DNA of 64,000 nucleotides, taken from positions 1 through 64,000 of the forward strand of contig JAQBQD010000114.1 in the NCBI GenBank assembly GCA_028287185.1. Reading direction: 5' to 3'. Below are positions 25,110-33,700 of the stretch, in pieces (the stretch's first letter is position 1; each line of letters starts with the position of its first letter). The stretch is from Gemmatimonadota bacterium (GTDB lineage: Bacteria > Gemmatimonadota > Gemmatimonadetes > Longimicrobiales > Longimicrobiaceae). The position numbers and the translations under genes are program-made. Under the pieces are notes generated by a model. The model saw only the letters and a program-made list of their open reading frames with translations, was not told the origin of the DNA and made no database searches.

Positions 25110-26997
25110 GACCGTCGCCACCCTGTTCGTGGAGCGCGTGGCCCGCTACGGCGACCGGCCGGCCCTGCGCGTGCTGGCGGCCGGCGGCGCGCCCGCGGAC
25201 GCCGTGGTCACCTGGCGCGAGTGGGGCGCGGCGTCCATGGCCTTCGCCGCCGCGCTGGTGGACGCGGGGCTGCGCCCGGGCGAGTGCGTCGCGGTGCTCG
25301 CGGGCAACGGCATCGTGTGGCCCGTGGCGGACCTGGGAATCGTGCTGGCCGGCGGCGTGAGCGTGGGCCTCTATCCGACGAGCCCCGCCGCCCAGCTCCG
25401 CGGCATCGTCGCCGACTCCGGCGCCGCCATCGCCGTCGCCGACTCCGCCGCCCATGTGGCGACGCTCGCGGAGGTGCAGGCGCACGTCCCCGGGCTCCGC
25501 ACCATCATCCTCCGCGCGTCCGACCCGTCCGTCGACACCGCCGCTTCCATCGACGCCGTCGCCTCCACGGGCCCGCGATCCGACGACGCGGTTTCGGTCG
25601 CCGTCGACGCGACGGCCGGCCGGGAGCCCGCGGGCGAGGTGATCGGCTGGGATGCGTGGATGGACCGCGGGCGCCGGTTTCTCCGCGGCGATGCGGGGGC
25701 CGAGCTGGAGCGGCGGATCACGGCGGGGAAGGCGGAGGACGTGGCGATGCTGGTCTACACCAGCGGATCCACGGGCGAGCCGAAGGGGGCCATGATCCCC
25801 CACCGCTACCTGCTGGACAGCGCGCTGAGCATCCAGCAGGCGCTGGGGCTGGACGAGCGCGACACCTCGCTGTCGTTCCTGCCCTTCTGCCACGGCGCCG
25901 AGCGGGTGTTCGGGCTGTACACGCGCATCGTCTGCGGGATGGAGGCGGGGCTGGTGGCGGACCACGCACGGGTGTGGGAGGCGGCCCGCGCCTTCTCGCC
26001 CACGGTGTTCGGGGGCCTTCCAAGGTTCTTCGAGAAGACCTACGACCTTCTGCGCGCGGAGCACGAAGCCGCGGAGGGGGAGGAGCGCGCGCGCTGGGAC
26101 CGCACCGTGGCGCTGGGCCGTGCGCGCGTGGGCCTGCGCGAGCGGGGGCAGCCCGTGCCCGAGCACGTGGAGGCCGAGTGGCGCGAGGCCGGCGGCCCCG
26201 TGTTCGCCCGTGCCCGCGCCCTCTTCGGCGGCCGCGTGCGACGAGCGACGAGCGGCGGCGCGCCCCTTCCGCGCGAGGTGGCGGAGTATCTCGATGCGGT
26301 CGGCCTTCCCGTCCTCGGCGCCTACGGGCTCACCGAGCACCTGTGCGTGGCCTTCAACCGGCCGGACGCCTGCTCGCTGGACGCCGCCGGCCCGCCCATG
26401 CCCGGCACGGAGATCCGCATCGCCGCCGACGGCGAGATCCTGGTGCGCCGCGGCGGATTGACCTTCGCCGGCTACCGCGGGCGGCCGGCGGAGACGGCGG
26501 CGAGCTTCACCGCGGACGGCGAGTGGCTGCTGACGGGCGACCTGGGCGAGCTGGACGCCCGGGGAATGCTGCGCGTGACGGGCCGCAAGAAGGAGCTGAT
26601 CGCGCTCTCCGGCGGCAAGAAGGTGGCGCCGCTGCCCATCGAGGCCAGGCTCGGCGCCCACCCCTGGATCGGCCGCGTGGTGCTGCACGGCGAGGGGCGG
26701 CGCTTCATCTCCGCCCTGGTCGTCCTCCGCCAGGCCGCGGTGGAGTCGTGGGCGCGGCAGACGGGGATCGTGGGCGGGTGGACGGAGCTGCTGGAGCATC
26801 CAGAGATCCGCCGCCACGTGCAGCATGCGCTGGACGAGGTGAACGCCGAGCTGTCGCCGCCCGAGCGCGTGCGCCGCTTCGCGCTGCTGGAGCGCGACCT
26901 GTCGCCCGAGGCGGACGAGCTGACGCCCACGCTGAAGGTGAAGCGCACCGTGGTGGCCGAGCGACACCGCGACACCCTGGACGCCCTCTACCTGTGA
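25102..26997 (+). CDS. Long-chain acyl-CoA synthetase/AMP-forming ligase (FadD15-like)
   Basis: 631 residues. The adenylation motif LVYTSGSTGEPKGAMIPH starts near residue 218; later come SGGAPLPREVAEYL, the YGLTEH motif, GEWLLTGDLGELDARGMLRVTGRKKELI and the C-terminal lysine region TPTLKVKRTVV. Length and the TGRKKE/ALSGGKKVAPLPIE block fit the FadD15-type long-chain acyl-CoA synthetases. It would activate a carboxylic acid as acyl-AMP and then acyl-CoA. A Ser/Asp/Val/Ala-rich insertion (residues ~135-185: PSVDTAASIDAVAS...) interrupts the N-terminal domain and resembles linkers elsewhere in the window. In the operon it could supply the acyl group to the KAS III-like enzyme. Confidence 0.88.
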   Translation: MSETVATLFVERVARYGDRPALRVLAAGGAPADAVVTWREWGAASMAFAAALVDAGLRPGECVAVLAGNGIVWPVADLGIVLAGGVSVGLYPTSPAAQLRGIVADSGAAIAVADSAAHVATLAEVQAHVPGLRTIILRASDPSVDTAASIDAVASTGPRSDDAVSVAVDATAGREPAGEVIGWDAWMDRGRRFLRGDAGAELERRITAGKAEDVAMLVYTSGSTGEPKGAMIPHRYLLDSALSIQQALGLDERDTSLSFLPFCHGAERVFGLYTRIVCGMEAGLVADHARVWEAARAFSPTVFGGLPRFFEKTYDLLRAEHEAAEGEERARWDRTVALGRARVGLRERGQPVPEHVEAEWREAGGPVFARARALFGGRVRRATSGGAPLPREVAEYLDAVGLPVLGAYGLTEHLCVAFNRPDACSLDAAGPPMPGTEIRIAADGEILVRRGGLTFAGYRGRPAETAASFTADGEWLLTGDLGELDARGMLRVTGRKKELIALSGGKKVAPLPIEARLGAHPWIGRVVLHGEGRRFISALVVLRQAAVESWARQTGIVGGWTELLEHPEIRRHVQHALDEVNAELSPPERVRRFALLERDLSPEADELTPTLKVKRTVVAERHRDTLDALYL

Positions 26998-27008
26998 CGC
27001 GCCCCCCC

Positions 27009-27578
27009 ATGACCCGCCGCCTGGCGCTCGCCGCCCTCGCCGGCTCCGCGCTGCTGATCGCGGCCAGCTACGCCACCGCCGTCCTGCCGGGGGGAGCGCC
27101 GCCCGCCGCCGGCTGGGGCATGGCCCTGGGGATTCCGGCGACGCTCGTCTCCCTGATGATCCTGGGCGCGGCGCGGCCGGGGCAGGGCATCGGACGGCTG
27201 GCGTGGCCCTTCGCCTTCGTGGGCGGCGCGCTCGTCCTGGGCTTCGGGCTGGCGCTGGCGCTCCCGGCGGACGAGGCGGCCGGCGTCCCCCTCTACCTCG
27301 GCCTGCCGCTCCGCGCTGCCGTCATCCTCTACGGAATCGGCCTGATGCCCATCGCCGTGCTGCCCGTTGCGTACGCGCTCACCTTCTCGACCCAGACGCT
27401 GTCGCAGGCCGACATCGACCGCGTGCGCCTGGCCGGCGAGGCGTGGGCCCGCGGCCGCGCTTCCGTCGCGTCCGCGGATTCGGCCGGAGGCGGCGCCCAC
27501 GGGAGCGTTTCGGTCGATTCCACCACCGCGTCCCAGGATGACGAGCTGGCCGCGGCGGCCGGGACGGTGGGGCGATGA
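27009..27578 (+). CDS. Small membrane protein of unknown function
   Basis: 189 residues, or a few more if a GTG near 26994 is used. Four hydrophobic segments: LALAALAGSALLIAASYATAV, GWGMALGIPATLVSLMILGA, LAWPFAFVGGALVLGFGLAL and LRAAVILYGIGLMPIAVLPVAYAL. A soluble tail of ~45 residues ends in a Ser/Asp/Thr-rich stretch (SVSVDSTTASQDDEL). It stands between the ligase and the symporter and its stop overlaps the symporter start (ATGA). Pairing of a small membrane subunit with a sodium/solute symporter is known in other systems (for example YhdT/YhjB-like partners), so it may be an accessory subunit; that is inference. Confidence 0.7.
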   Translation: MTRRLALAALAGSALLIAASYATAVLPGGAPPAAGWGMALGIPATLVSLMILGAARPGQGIGRLAWPFAFVGGALVLGFGLALALPADEAAGVPLYLGLPLRAAVILYGIGLMPIAVLPVAYALTFSTQTLSQADIDRVRLAGEAWARGRASVASADSAGGGAHGSVSVDSTTASQDDELAAAAGTVGR

Positions 27579-29098
27579 TCGCGATGACGATGCTCGCCCC
27601 CGCGCCCGCGACCCCCGCGCTGCCGGTGGAGTCGCACCCGGCCATCGTGTGGGTGGCGCTGGCGTACTTCGCCGTGGTGGCCGCGATCAGCGTGTGGGCC
27701 AGCCGGCGGACGCGCACCGCAAAGGACTTCTTCGTGGCGGGGCACGGCATCGGGCTGGTGGCGCTCACGGTGGCGTCGGTGTCCACCAGCGTGTCGGGCT
27801 TCGCGTTCATCGGCGGGCCGGGGCTCATCTACAGCATCGGGCTGGGGGCCATGTACATCGTGCTGCCCGCCTCCGTCACCAACGTGATGGGCGCCTGGGT
27901 GCTGGCCAAGCGGATGCGTCTGCTGGGCGAGGCGCGAGGCCTGATCACCGTGCCCGACGCCATCGGGGCGCGCTACCGCTCGCCGGCCGCGCAGGCGCTG
28001 TCGGGCATCGCCATCCTGGTGGGCATCGTGGGCTACATGGCCACCAACGCGCTGGCGATGGGCGTGGTGATCGACGCGCTGTTCGGCATCGGGATCGGCT
28101 GGGGGATCTGGATCGGGATGGGCGTCACGCTGGCCTACTCGGTGGCGGGTGGCATCCTGGCGGGCATCTACGTGGACGTCTTCCAGGGCACGCTGATGGC
28201 GCTGGCCTCGGTGCTCGTCTTCCTCTTCGTGCTGAAGGTGGGCGGGGGGATGACGGGGATCAGCCACCGCATCCTGTCCGTGGACCCGGCCTTCCTGGGC
28301 CCGTGGGGCAAGATCACCCCCCTGGCCGCGCTCTCGTTCTTCTTCGTGTTCGCCGTGGGCTCGCTGGGCCAGCCGCAGGGCGTGCACAAGTACTACATGC
28401 TGCGCGATCCTCTGCAGCTGCGCTGGTATCCCCTGCTCAAGACGCTGGGCCTGATCCTCGTCCTGTTGCTGTACTTCGGCGTGGGCGTGGGCGTGAAGTC
28501 GCTGGTGGCCGGCGGGGCCATGCCCGCCCTGCGCGCGCCGGACGAGGCGACGCCCGCCTTCCTGCTGCGCTTCACCCCGGTCGTCCTCGCGGCCGTCGTC
28601 TTCAGCGGCGTGGCGGCGGCGACCATGAGCGCGGTGAACTCGTTCATCAACATCGGCGCGGCGGTGGTCACGCACGACCTGCCCGTGGCGCTCGGGAGAA
28701 GGCTGTCGAACGAGCTGCGCTGGGGCCGCATCAGCACCGTGGTGATCGCCATCGCGGCGGCGGCGCTGGCGCAGGTGTCGGGATCGATGGTGGCGTTCCT
28801 GGGCATCTTCGGCTGGGGGCTGTTCGCCTGCACGCTGGTGCCGGCGCTCGCCATCGGGCTCAACTGGGACGGCGCCACCCGCGAAGGGGCGCTGGCTTCC
28901 ATCGGCACGGGGCTGGTGCTCACGCTCTGCTTCGAGACGATGTCGTACCTGAAGGTCTACAGCTTCCCGGCCGGGGTCACGGTCTCCGGCCTGTCTCTGG
29001 TGGCGTCGATCCTGGTGTTCTTCGCGGTGTCGTGGCTCACGCGCGGCGGCCGGGGGAGCGAGATCGACCCCGACGTGCGCCTGGTGATGGAGGTCTGA
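27575..29098 (+). CDS. Sodium:solute symporter (SSS family)
   Basis: 507 residues and about 13 membrane segments. SSS hallmarks: SRRTRTAKDFFVAGHGIGLVALTVASVSTSVSGFAFIGGPGLIYSIG near the N-terminus (the GxxxP-like sodium-site loop), GLITVPDAIGARYRS, AYSVAGGILAGIYVDVFQGTLMA and VFSGVAAATMSAVNSFINIGAAVVTHDL, the signature late in the family. It would import an organic solute with sodium; the substrate is unknown, but by context a carboxylate for the acyl-CoA synthetase is plausible. Overlaps: ATGA with the small membrane gene upstream and TGATG with the MaoC gene downstream. Confidence 0.9.
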   Translation: MIAMTMLAPAPATPALPVESHPAIVWVALAYFAVVAAISVWASRRTRTAKDFFVAGHGIGLVALTVASVSTSVSGFAFIGGPGLIYSIGLGAMYIVLPASVTNVMGAWVLAKRMRLLGEARGLITVPDAIGARYRSPAAQALSGIAILVGIVGYMATNALAMGVVIDALFGIGIGWGIWIGMGVTLAYSVAGGILAGIYVDVFQGTLMALASVLVFLFVLKVGGGMTGISHRILSVDPAFLGPWGKITPLAALSFFFVFAVGSLGQPQGVHKYYMLRDPLQLRWYPLLKTLGLILVLLLYFGVGVGVKSLVAGGAMPALRAPDEATPAFLLRFTPVVLAAVVFSGVAAATMSAVNSFINIGAAVVTHDLPVALGRRLSNELRWGRISTVVIAIAAAALAQVSGSMVAFLGIFGWGLFACTLVPALAIGLNWDGATREGALASIGTGLVLTLCFETMSYLKVYSFPAGVTVSGLSLVASILVFFAVSWLTRGGRGSEIDPDVRLVMEV

Positions 29099-29514
29099 TG
29101 CGCTTCGACGAGCTGGCGCCGGGCATGTCGGCGTCGTTCAGCAAGACGGTGACGGAGGCGGACGTCGTCATGTTCGCCGGCGTCACGGGCGACTTCAACC
29201 CCGTGCACGTGGACGCCGTGGCGGCCGAGCGCTCGCGCTTCGGCGGGCGCATCGCGCACGGGATGCTGTCCGCGAGCTTCGTTAGCACGGTGCTGGGCAC
29301 GCGCCTGCCCGGCCCCGGCACCGTCTACCTGTCGCAGTCGCTGCGCTTCACGGCCCCCGTGCGCATCGGCGACACGGTGACGGCGCGCGTGGAGGTGGCC
29401 GAGGTGATGGCGGCCAAGCGCCGCGTACGGCTGCTGACCACCTGCGCCAACCAGCGCGGCGAGACGGTGGTGGAGGGCGAAGCCCTCGTGATGGTCCCGG
29501 AGGAGGAAGCGTGA
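29098..29514 (+). CDS. MaoC-like hot-dog dehydratase (R-specific enoyl-CoA hydratase type)
   Basis: 138 residues, the length of single-domain PhaJ-like hydratases. The hydratase-2 motif is TGDFNPVHVDAVAAERSRFGGRIAHGML, with Asp and His of the catalytic pair in GDFNPVHVD. YLSQSLRFTAPVRIGDTVTARVEVAEV completes the hot-dog fold. It would hydrate trans-2-enoyl-CoA to (R)-3-hydroxyacyl-CoA or the reverse. It is the last gene of the operon, with its ATG overlapping the symporter stop. A hydratase next to a KAS-like enzyme and an acyl-CoA synthetase suggests modification of a short acyl chain. Confidence 0.85.
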   Translation: MRFDELAPGMSASFSKTVTEADVVMFAGVTGDFNPVHVDAVAAERSRFGGRIAHGMLSASFVSTVLGTRLPGPGTVYLSQSLRFTAPVRIGDTVTARVEVAEVMAAKRRVRLLTTCANQRGETVVEGEALVMVPEEEA

Positions 29515-29648
29515 GCTCCGGGCGACCCGGCGGGGAGCGCGCCCCGCCCCCGGAGTGCAGCACGGGCGGCGCTCCTCGCGCCGCCAGCGTTCCCACCCGC
29601 GCGCGCCCTTCCGGCGCGCGCACGCCCCACAACCATGGAGCCCGTTCC

Positions 29649-32138
29649 ATGACCCGCACCATCCCGCGCGCCTCCTGGCGCGCACTGCTCCTGCTGGCGC
29701 TCTCGCTGCTGCTTCCCTCCCTGGCCGCCGCGCAGGGCGGCGCCGAGGTCCGGGGCACCGTGGCCGGCCCCGACGGCCGGGCCGTCGCCGGCGCGCAGGT
29801 GTCCGTGGTGGGCGCCCGCCAGATGGCCGTCACCAACCAGCTCGGCGCCTTCTCGCTGTCCCGCGTGCCCGCCGGCCCGCACACGCTGCGGGTGAGCGCC
29901 CCCGGCTTCCGCACCGCCACGCAGGCCGTCACCGTCACCGACGGCGTGCCCGCCCTGGCCGCGGTGGCGCTCACGACCGACCCCGTGCAGCTGGACGGCG
30001 TGGTGGTCTCGGCCTCGCGCCGCGCCGAGCGCATCACGGACGCGCCGGCCACCATCACCCGCATCGGCAGCACCGAGCTGGCGAACTCGGTGGGCAACTC
30101 GTTCGCGGGCGCGCTGAAGAACGTGAAGGGCCTGGACTTCATCCAGACGGGGATGACGAGCATCGCCATCAACGCGCGCGGCTTCAACTCGTCGTTCAAC
30201 AACCGCATGCTGATGCTGGAGGACGGCCGCGTCTCGGTGCTTCCCGAGAACGGGCTGCCGGTGGGCCAGCTCACGGCGACGCCCAAGGTGGACCTGGCGG
30301 GCATCGAGGTGCTGGTGGGACCGGGCGCCGCGCTGTACGGCGCCGACGCCTCGGGCGGCGTGCTGTCGCTGCAGACCAAGGACCCGCGCCAGTTCCCGGG
30401 CCTGACGGTGGAGGCCTCGGGGGGCAGCCGCACCTACCACGACGTGCAGGCGCGCTACGCCGGCGTGGCGGGCAGCTTCGGCTACAAGGCCTCGGGCGAG
30501 TTCCAGGAGGCCAACGACTGGAGCAACTACCTGCGCTACGGCGCCGTGCGCGAGGACTCGCTGGCCATTCCCATCGACTGGCACTCGCGCGTGGCGCGGG
30601 GCACGGCGGGCGTGGCGTACTACGCCGGCGCGTCCAAGCTGGAGCTGAACGGCGGCGCCAGCGTCACCGACGGCGTGGGCCAGACCAACGTGGGACGCAA
30701 CCAGCTCCGCGGGTGGAAGTACAACTTCGCCCAGGCGCGCTTCAGCACTCCGCACCTGTTCCTGAACGCCTATCGCGCCCAGTCGCAGTCCGGCACCTCG
30801 TTCGCGCTGAACCGCTACGCCGACGCGCAGACGCAGCACCCCGCCTTCAGCCCCGACAGCCTGCGCATGCTGTCGGACTGGCCCAGCGACGGGCGCATGC
30901 TGGCGGCCGAGTTCCAGCACAACTTCAGCATCCCGCAGCTCCTGAACACCAACCTGGTGTGGGGGGCGCAGTACCGCCGCGACCAGGTGAGCAGCGCCCG
31001 CCAGTGGCTGACGGACCGCCAGACGGGCAAGGACGTCTCCATCCGGCAGGTCGGCGCCTACGCGCAGAGCACCACGCGGGTCATGCCGTGGCTGGACGCC
31101 ATCCTGTCCGCCCGGCTGGACGACCACCAGAACTACGACCGGCAGTTCTCGCCCAAGGCCGGCCTCGTCTTCAAGCCCCGCGAGGGCCAGGCGCTGCGCC
31201 TGACGTACAACCGGGCCTTCAAGTCGCCCACCATCCTCCAGACCAACTTCTTCATCCCGGACTGGACGTCGATCATCTCCATCTACGGCAACACGCGCGG
31301 CTTCACGGTGAAGAACGCGGCCGGCACCACGGTGGCCATGTACGACCCGCTGCAGCCGGAGCGCAACACCACCTGGGAGGCGGGCTACAAGGGCATCTTC
31401 GGGAACCGCTTCTTCGTGGACGTGGCGGGCTACCGGTCGCGCTACGAGCACTTCCTGAGCCCGCTGGCCGTCATCAGCAACCCCTTCGCGGGCGCCGCGG
31501 CCACCTTCGCGTACGATGCGGACGGCAACAAGATCGTGAACCCCGCCGGCATCGCGCCCATCACGCTCATCTACTACAACCTAGGCGCGGCGCGGCTGCA
31601 CGGAACGGACGCGGGCTTCAGCTACATCCTGGACCGCCACGTGTCGGCCCGCGCCAACGTGTCGCTGCTGCAGCTGGACAAGGTGGAGGTGCCGGCCGGC
31701 CGCGAGGAGGCCACCTCGCTGAACGCCCCCGCCACCAAGTACACGCTGGGCCTGGACTTCAACGACGTCGCCGCGCCGCGCGGCAGCGTGCTTGGCGGGC
31801 TCACCCTGCGGCACGTGAACCGGTACTACTTCCGCTCGGGCATCAACATGGGCCAGCTTCCCAACTTCACGGCCGCAGACGTGAGCGTGGGCTACAAGCT
31901 GCCGCGGTACAACACGTTGGTGAACCTGAGCGTCAGCAACCTGTTCTCGTGCACGGGCGCCTTCACCTACGCCTCGTCGCTGCCCGCGGCCGACCCGCGC
32001 CGCACCACGGACCCGCTGAACAAGAACCCCATCTCCGAGGACCGCTCCTGCGGCTTCAACAAGAAGCACGCGGAGATGATCAACATGCCCGCCATCGGCA
32101 GCATGGTCTTCCTGGGCCTGCAGTTCCAGACGCGGTAG
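29649..32138 (+). CDS. TonB-dependent outer-membrane receptor with N-terminal carboxypeptidase-regulatory-like domain
   Basis: 829 residues. The ATG at 29649 gives a signal peptide (LLLLALSLLLPSLAAAQ). Residues ~28-110 are a CarboxypepD_reg-like beta sandwich (EVRGTVAGPDGRAVAGAQVSV, GAFSLSRVPAGPHTLRV). The plug follows (VVVSASRRAERITDAPATIT, IAINARGFNSSFNNRMLMLEDGRV, GIEVLVGPGAALYGADASGGVL). The rest is a 22-strand barrel of aromatic-rich hairpins. The last residue is Arg after LQFQT rather than a C-terminal Phe. The substrate is unknown. A 134-base leader holding a GCGCGCGC/GCGCGCGC hairpin (about 29607-29629) separates it from the maoC-type gene, so it may be independently controlled. Confidence 0.88.
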   Translation: MTRTIPRASWRALLLLALSLLLPSLAAAQGGAEVRGTVAGPDGRAVAGAQVSVVGARQMAVTNQLGAFSLSRVPAGPHTLRVSAPGFRTATQAVTVTDGVPALAAVALTTDPVQLDGVVVSASRRAERITDAPATITRIGSTELANSVGNSFAGALKNVKGLDFIQTGMTSIAINARGFNSSFNNRMLMLEDGRVSVLPENGLPVGQLTATPKVDLAGIEVLVGPGAALYGADASGGVLSLQTKDPRQFPGLTVEASGGSRTYHDVQARYAGVAGSFGYKASGEFQEANDWSNYLRYGAVREDSLAIPIDWHSRVARGTAGVAYYAGASKLELNGGASVTDGVGQTNVGRNQLRGWKYNFAQARFSTPHLFLNAYRAQSQSGTSFALNRYADAQTQHPAFSPDSLRMLSDWPSDGRMLAAEFQHNFSIPQLLNTNLVWGAQYRRDQVSSARQWLTDRQTGKDVSIRQVGAYAQSTTRVMPWLDAILSARLDDHQNYDRQFSPKAGLVFKPREGQALRLTYNRAFKSPTILQTNFFIPDWTSIISIYGNTRGFTVKNAAGTTVAMYDPLQPERNTTWEAGYKGIFGNRFFVDVAGYRSRYEHFLSPLAVISNPFAGAAATFAYDADGNKIVNPAGIAPITLIYYNLGAARLHGTDAGFSYILDRHVSARANVSLLQLDKVEVPAGREEATSLNAPATKYTLGLDFNDVAAPRGSVLGGLTLRHVNRYYFRSGINMGQLPNFTAADVSVGYKLPRYNTLVNLSVSNLFSCTGAFTYASSLPAADPRRTTDPLNKNPISEDRSCGFNKKHAEMINMPAIGSMVFLGLQFQTR

Positions 32139-32149
32139 CATGACCCCCC

Positions 32150-32190
32150 GGGAGCGCCGGCCTGACCGCCGGCGCTCCCCATTCGTTCTG
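32150..32190 (+). terminator. Hairpin terminator after the TonB receptor
   Basis: GGGAGCGCCGG (32150-32160) pairs perfectly with CCGGCGCTCCC (32169-32179) around an 8-base loop, 11 bases after the receptor stop, followed by CATTCGTTCT. The next 180 bases up to 32369 hold no gene. Confidence 0.7.
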
Positions 32191-32369
32191 GACAGATCCG
32201 CGCGATGAGAAAGCAGAGGTGTCGCGGGGTGTCTCATGCCGGCGGTACCTCGGGCAGCCCCCGAATCTGCGCGATCGCGATCGACGTGAGTCGTTGGATG
32301 CAGGACAGGGAAGCACATCCCCAAGGCAGGGCGCAGTCCACTGTCCCCCCACGAACGGAGGCGCTCCAG

Positions 32370-33398
32370 ATGATCCGACCGTCGGCTGCCGTGCTCGTGC
32401 TCGCGTCCCTGCTCGCCGCCGCCTGCGCGGACGCGCCCACCGCTATCGATCGGGCCGCGCCGGTGCGCGGGCCGGCGAAGGTGACGGCGTCCGCGGCGGG
32501 CGGGTGGGTGTACGGCAGCTACACCAACGCGTACGGCTCGCGCGCGTACCAGCTCTGGGTGCCGGCGGGGTACACCGGCGCCACGGCGGTGCCGCTGATG
32601 GTGATGATGCACGGATGCCAGCAGACGCCCGCCGACTTTGCCGCCGGCACGCGCATGAACCAGATCGCGGACGCGCGCGGCTTCCTGGTCCTGTATCCGC
32701 AGCAGTCGGTGTTCGCCAACGCCAGCTCGTGCTGGAACTGGTTCTACATCGCCAATCAGGTGCGCGGCAGCGGCGAGCCCTCCATCATTGCGGGGATGAT
32801 CGACGCGGTGAAGGCGGGCTACGACGTGGACGCGGCGCGGGTGGGCGCCGCCGGCATCTCCGCCGGCGCGGCGATGTCCACGGTGCTGGCGTGCACGTAT
32901 CCCGACAAGGTGCGGAAGGTGGCCAGCTCGGCCGGGCTGATGTACGGCGCCGCCACCACCAGCATCGGCGGGGTGAACGCCATGACGTACGGCAGCATCT
33001 ACGATCCCACGGCCGAGGGCACGGACTGCTACAACCGCATGGGATCGAACCGGCGCACCATCCCCGTGCTCGTCTTCCAGGGCACGGCGGATCCGTACGT
33101 GAACCCGCTGAACGCCACCCAGACCGTCGGCCAGTGGACGCAGACCGCCGACCTGACCACCGACGGCGCCGACAACGGCAACGTGGACGCGACGGCCGAC
33201 GCCACCGTGAGCGGAACCGCCTGCCGCGCCTACACGCAGTCCGACTACCGCAGCTCCACCACCGGCGCGACGGTCGTGCGGAAGTACCTGGTCAGCGGCC
33301 TGGGCCACGCCTGGTCCGGCGGAAGCACCGCCGGCCCGTACAGCGACCCCTGCGGCCCCGACGCCAGCACCCTCATCGCCAACTTCTTCGGCTTCTAA
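32370..33398 (+). CDS. PHB-depolymerase-family esterase, exported lipoprotein
   Basis: 342 residues. The ATG at 32370 (GGAGG eight to twelve bases upstream) gives MIRPSAAVLVLASLLAAACAD, a signal peptide with lipobox. The esterase-PHB fold is clear: LMVMMHGCQQTPADFAAGTRM (oxyanion region), GFLVLYPQQS, WNWF, the nucleophile in GISAGAAMS, VFQGTADPYVNP with the acidic residue, and GLGHAWSGGS with the catalytic His. Such enzymes cleave extracellular polyhydroxyalkanoate or feruloyl/acetyl esters of plant polymers; the substrate cannot be fixed from sequence. No separate substrate-binding domain is present. A paralogue follows at 33701. Confidence 0.88.
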   Translation: MIRPSAAVLVLASLLAAACADAPTAIDRAAPVRGPAKVTASAAGGWVYGSYTNAYGSRAYQLWVPAGYTGATAVPLMVMMHGCQQTPADFAAGTRMNQIADARGFLVLYPQQSVFANASSCWNWFYIANQVRGSGEPSIIAGMIDAVKAGYDVDAARVGAAGISAGAAMSTVLACTYPDKVRKVASSAGLMYGAATTSIGGVNAMTYGSIYDPTAEGTDCYNRMGSNRRTIPVLVFQGTADPYVNPLNATQTVGQWTQTADLTTDGADNGNVDATADATVSGTACRAYTQSDYRSSTTGATVVRKYLVSGLGHAWSGGSTAGPYSDPCGPDASTLIANFFGF

Positions 33399-33700
33399 CG
33401 TCGGAGGAGGACGGGCATCGGTGAGCTGGCGACGCGCCCCCTCCGCGCTTGCACGACTCGCCGTCAGCCGAATCCCGGGAGGTTGGACGAGGACCATCGC
33501 CGCACGCCACCCCCACGTGCGTGCCGCGCGGCGACCCGATCCGGCGCGGAGCCAGACTCCGACGGAGGCTTCGCGCAGTCGTTGCCGCGGTTTCGACCGC
33601 CCGGGCTGGGGAAGGCGCCGTCCGGCCCATCTCACGGAACGTCGGCGGCATCGGGCCAGGGACGTACGACCACCCACCACCACAACCACCACGCACGCAC
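33399..33700. other. 302-base gap between the two esterase genes, ending in a C/A-rich leader
   Basis: No gene was seen. The last 40 bases before the second esterase (about 33661-33700) are C/A-rich (CCACCACCACAACC-type repeats) and lack a Shine-Dalgarno sequence, so translation there may rely on an unstructured leader. No terminator hairpin was recognised after the first esterase. Confidence 0.4.
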
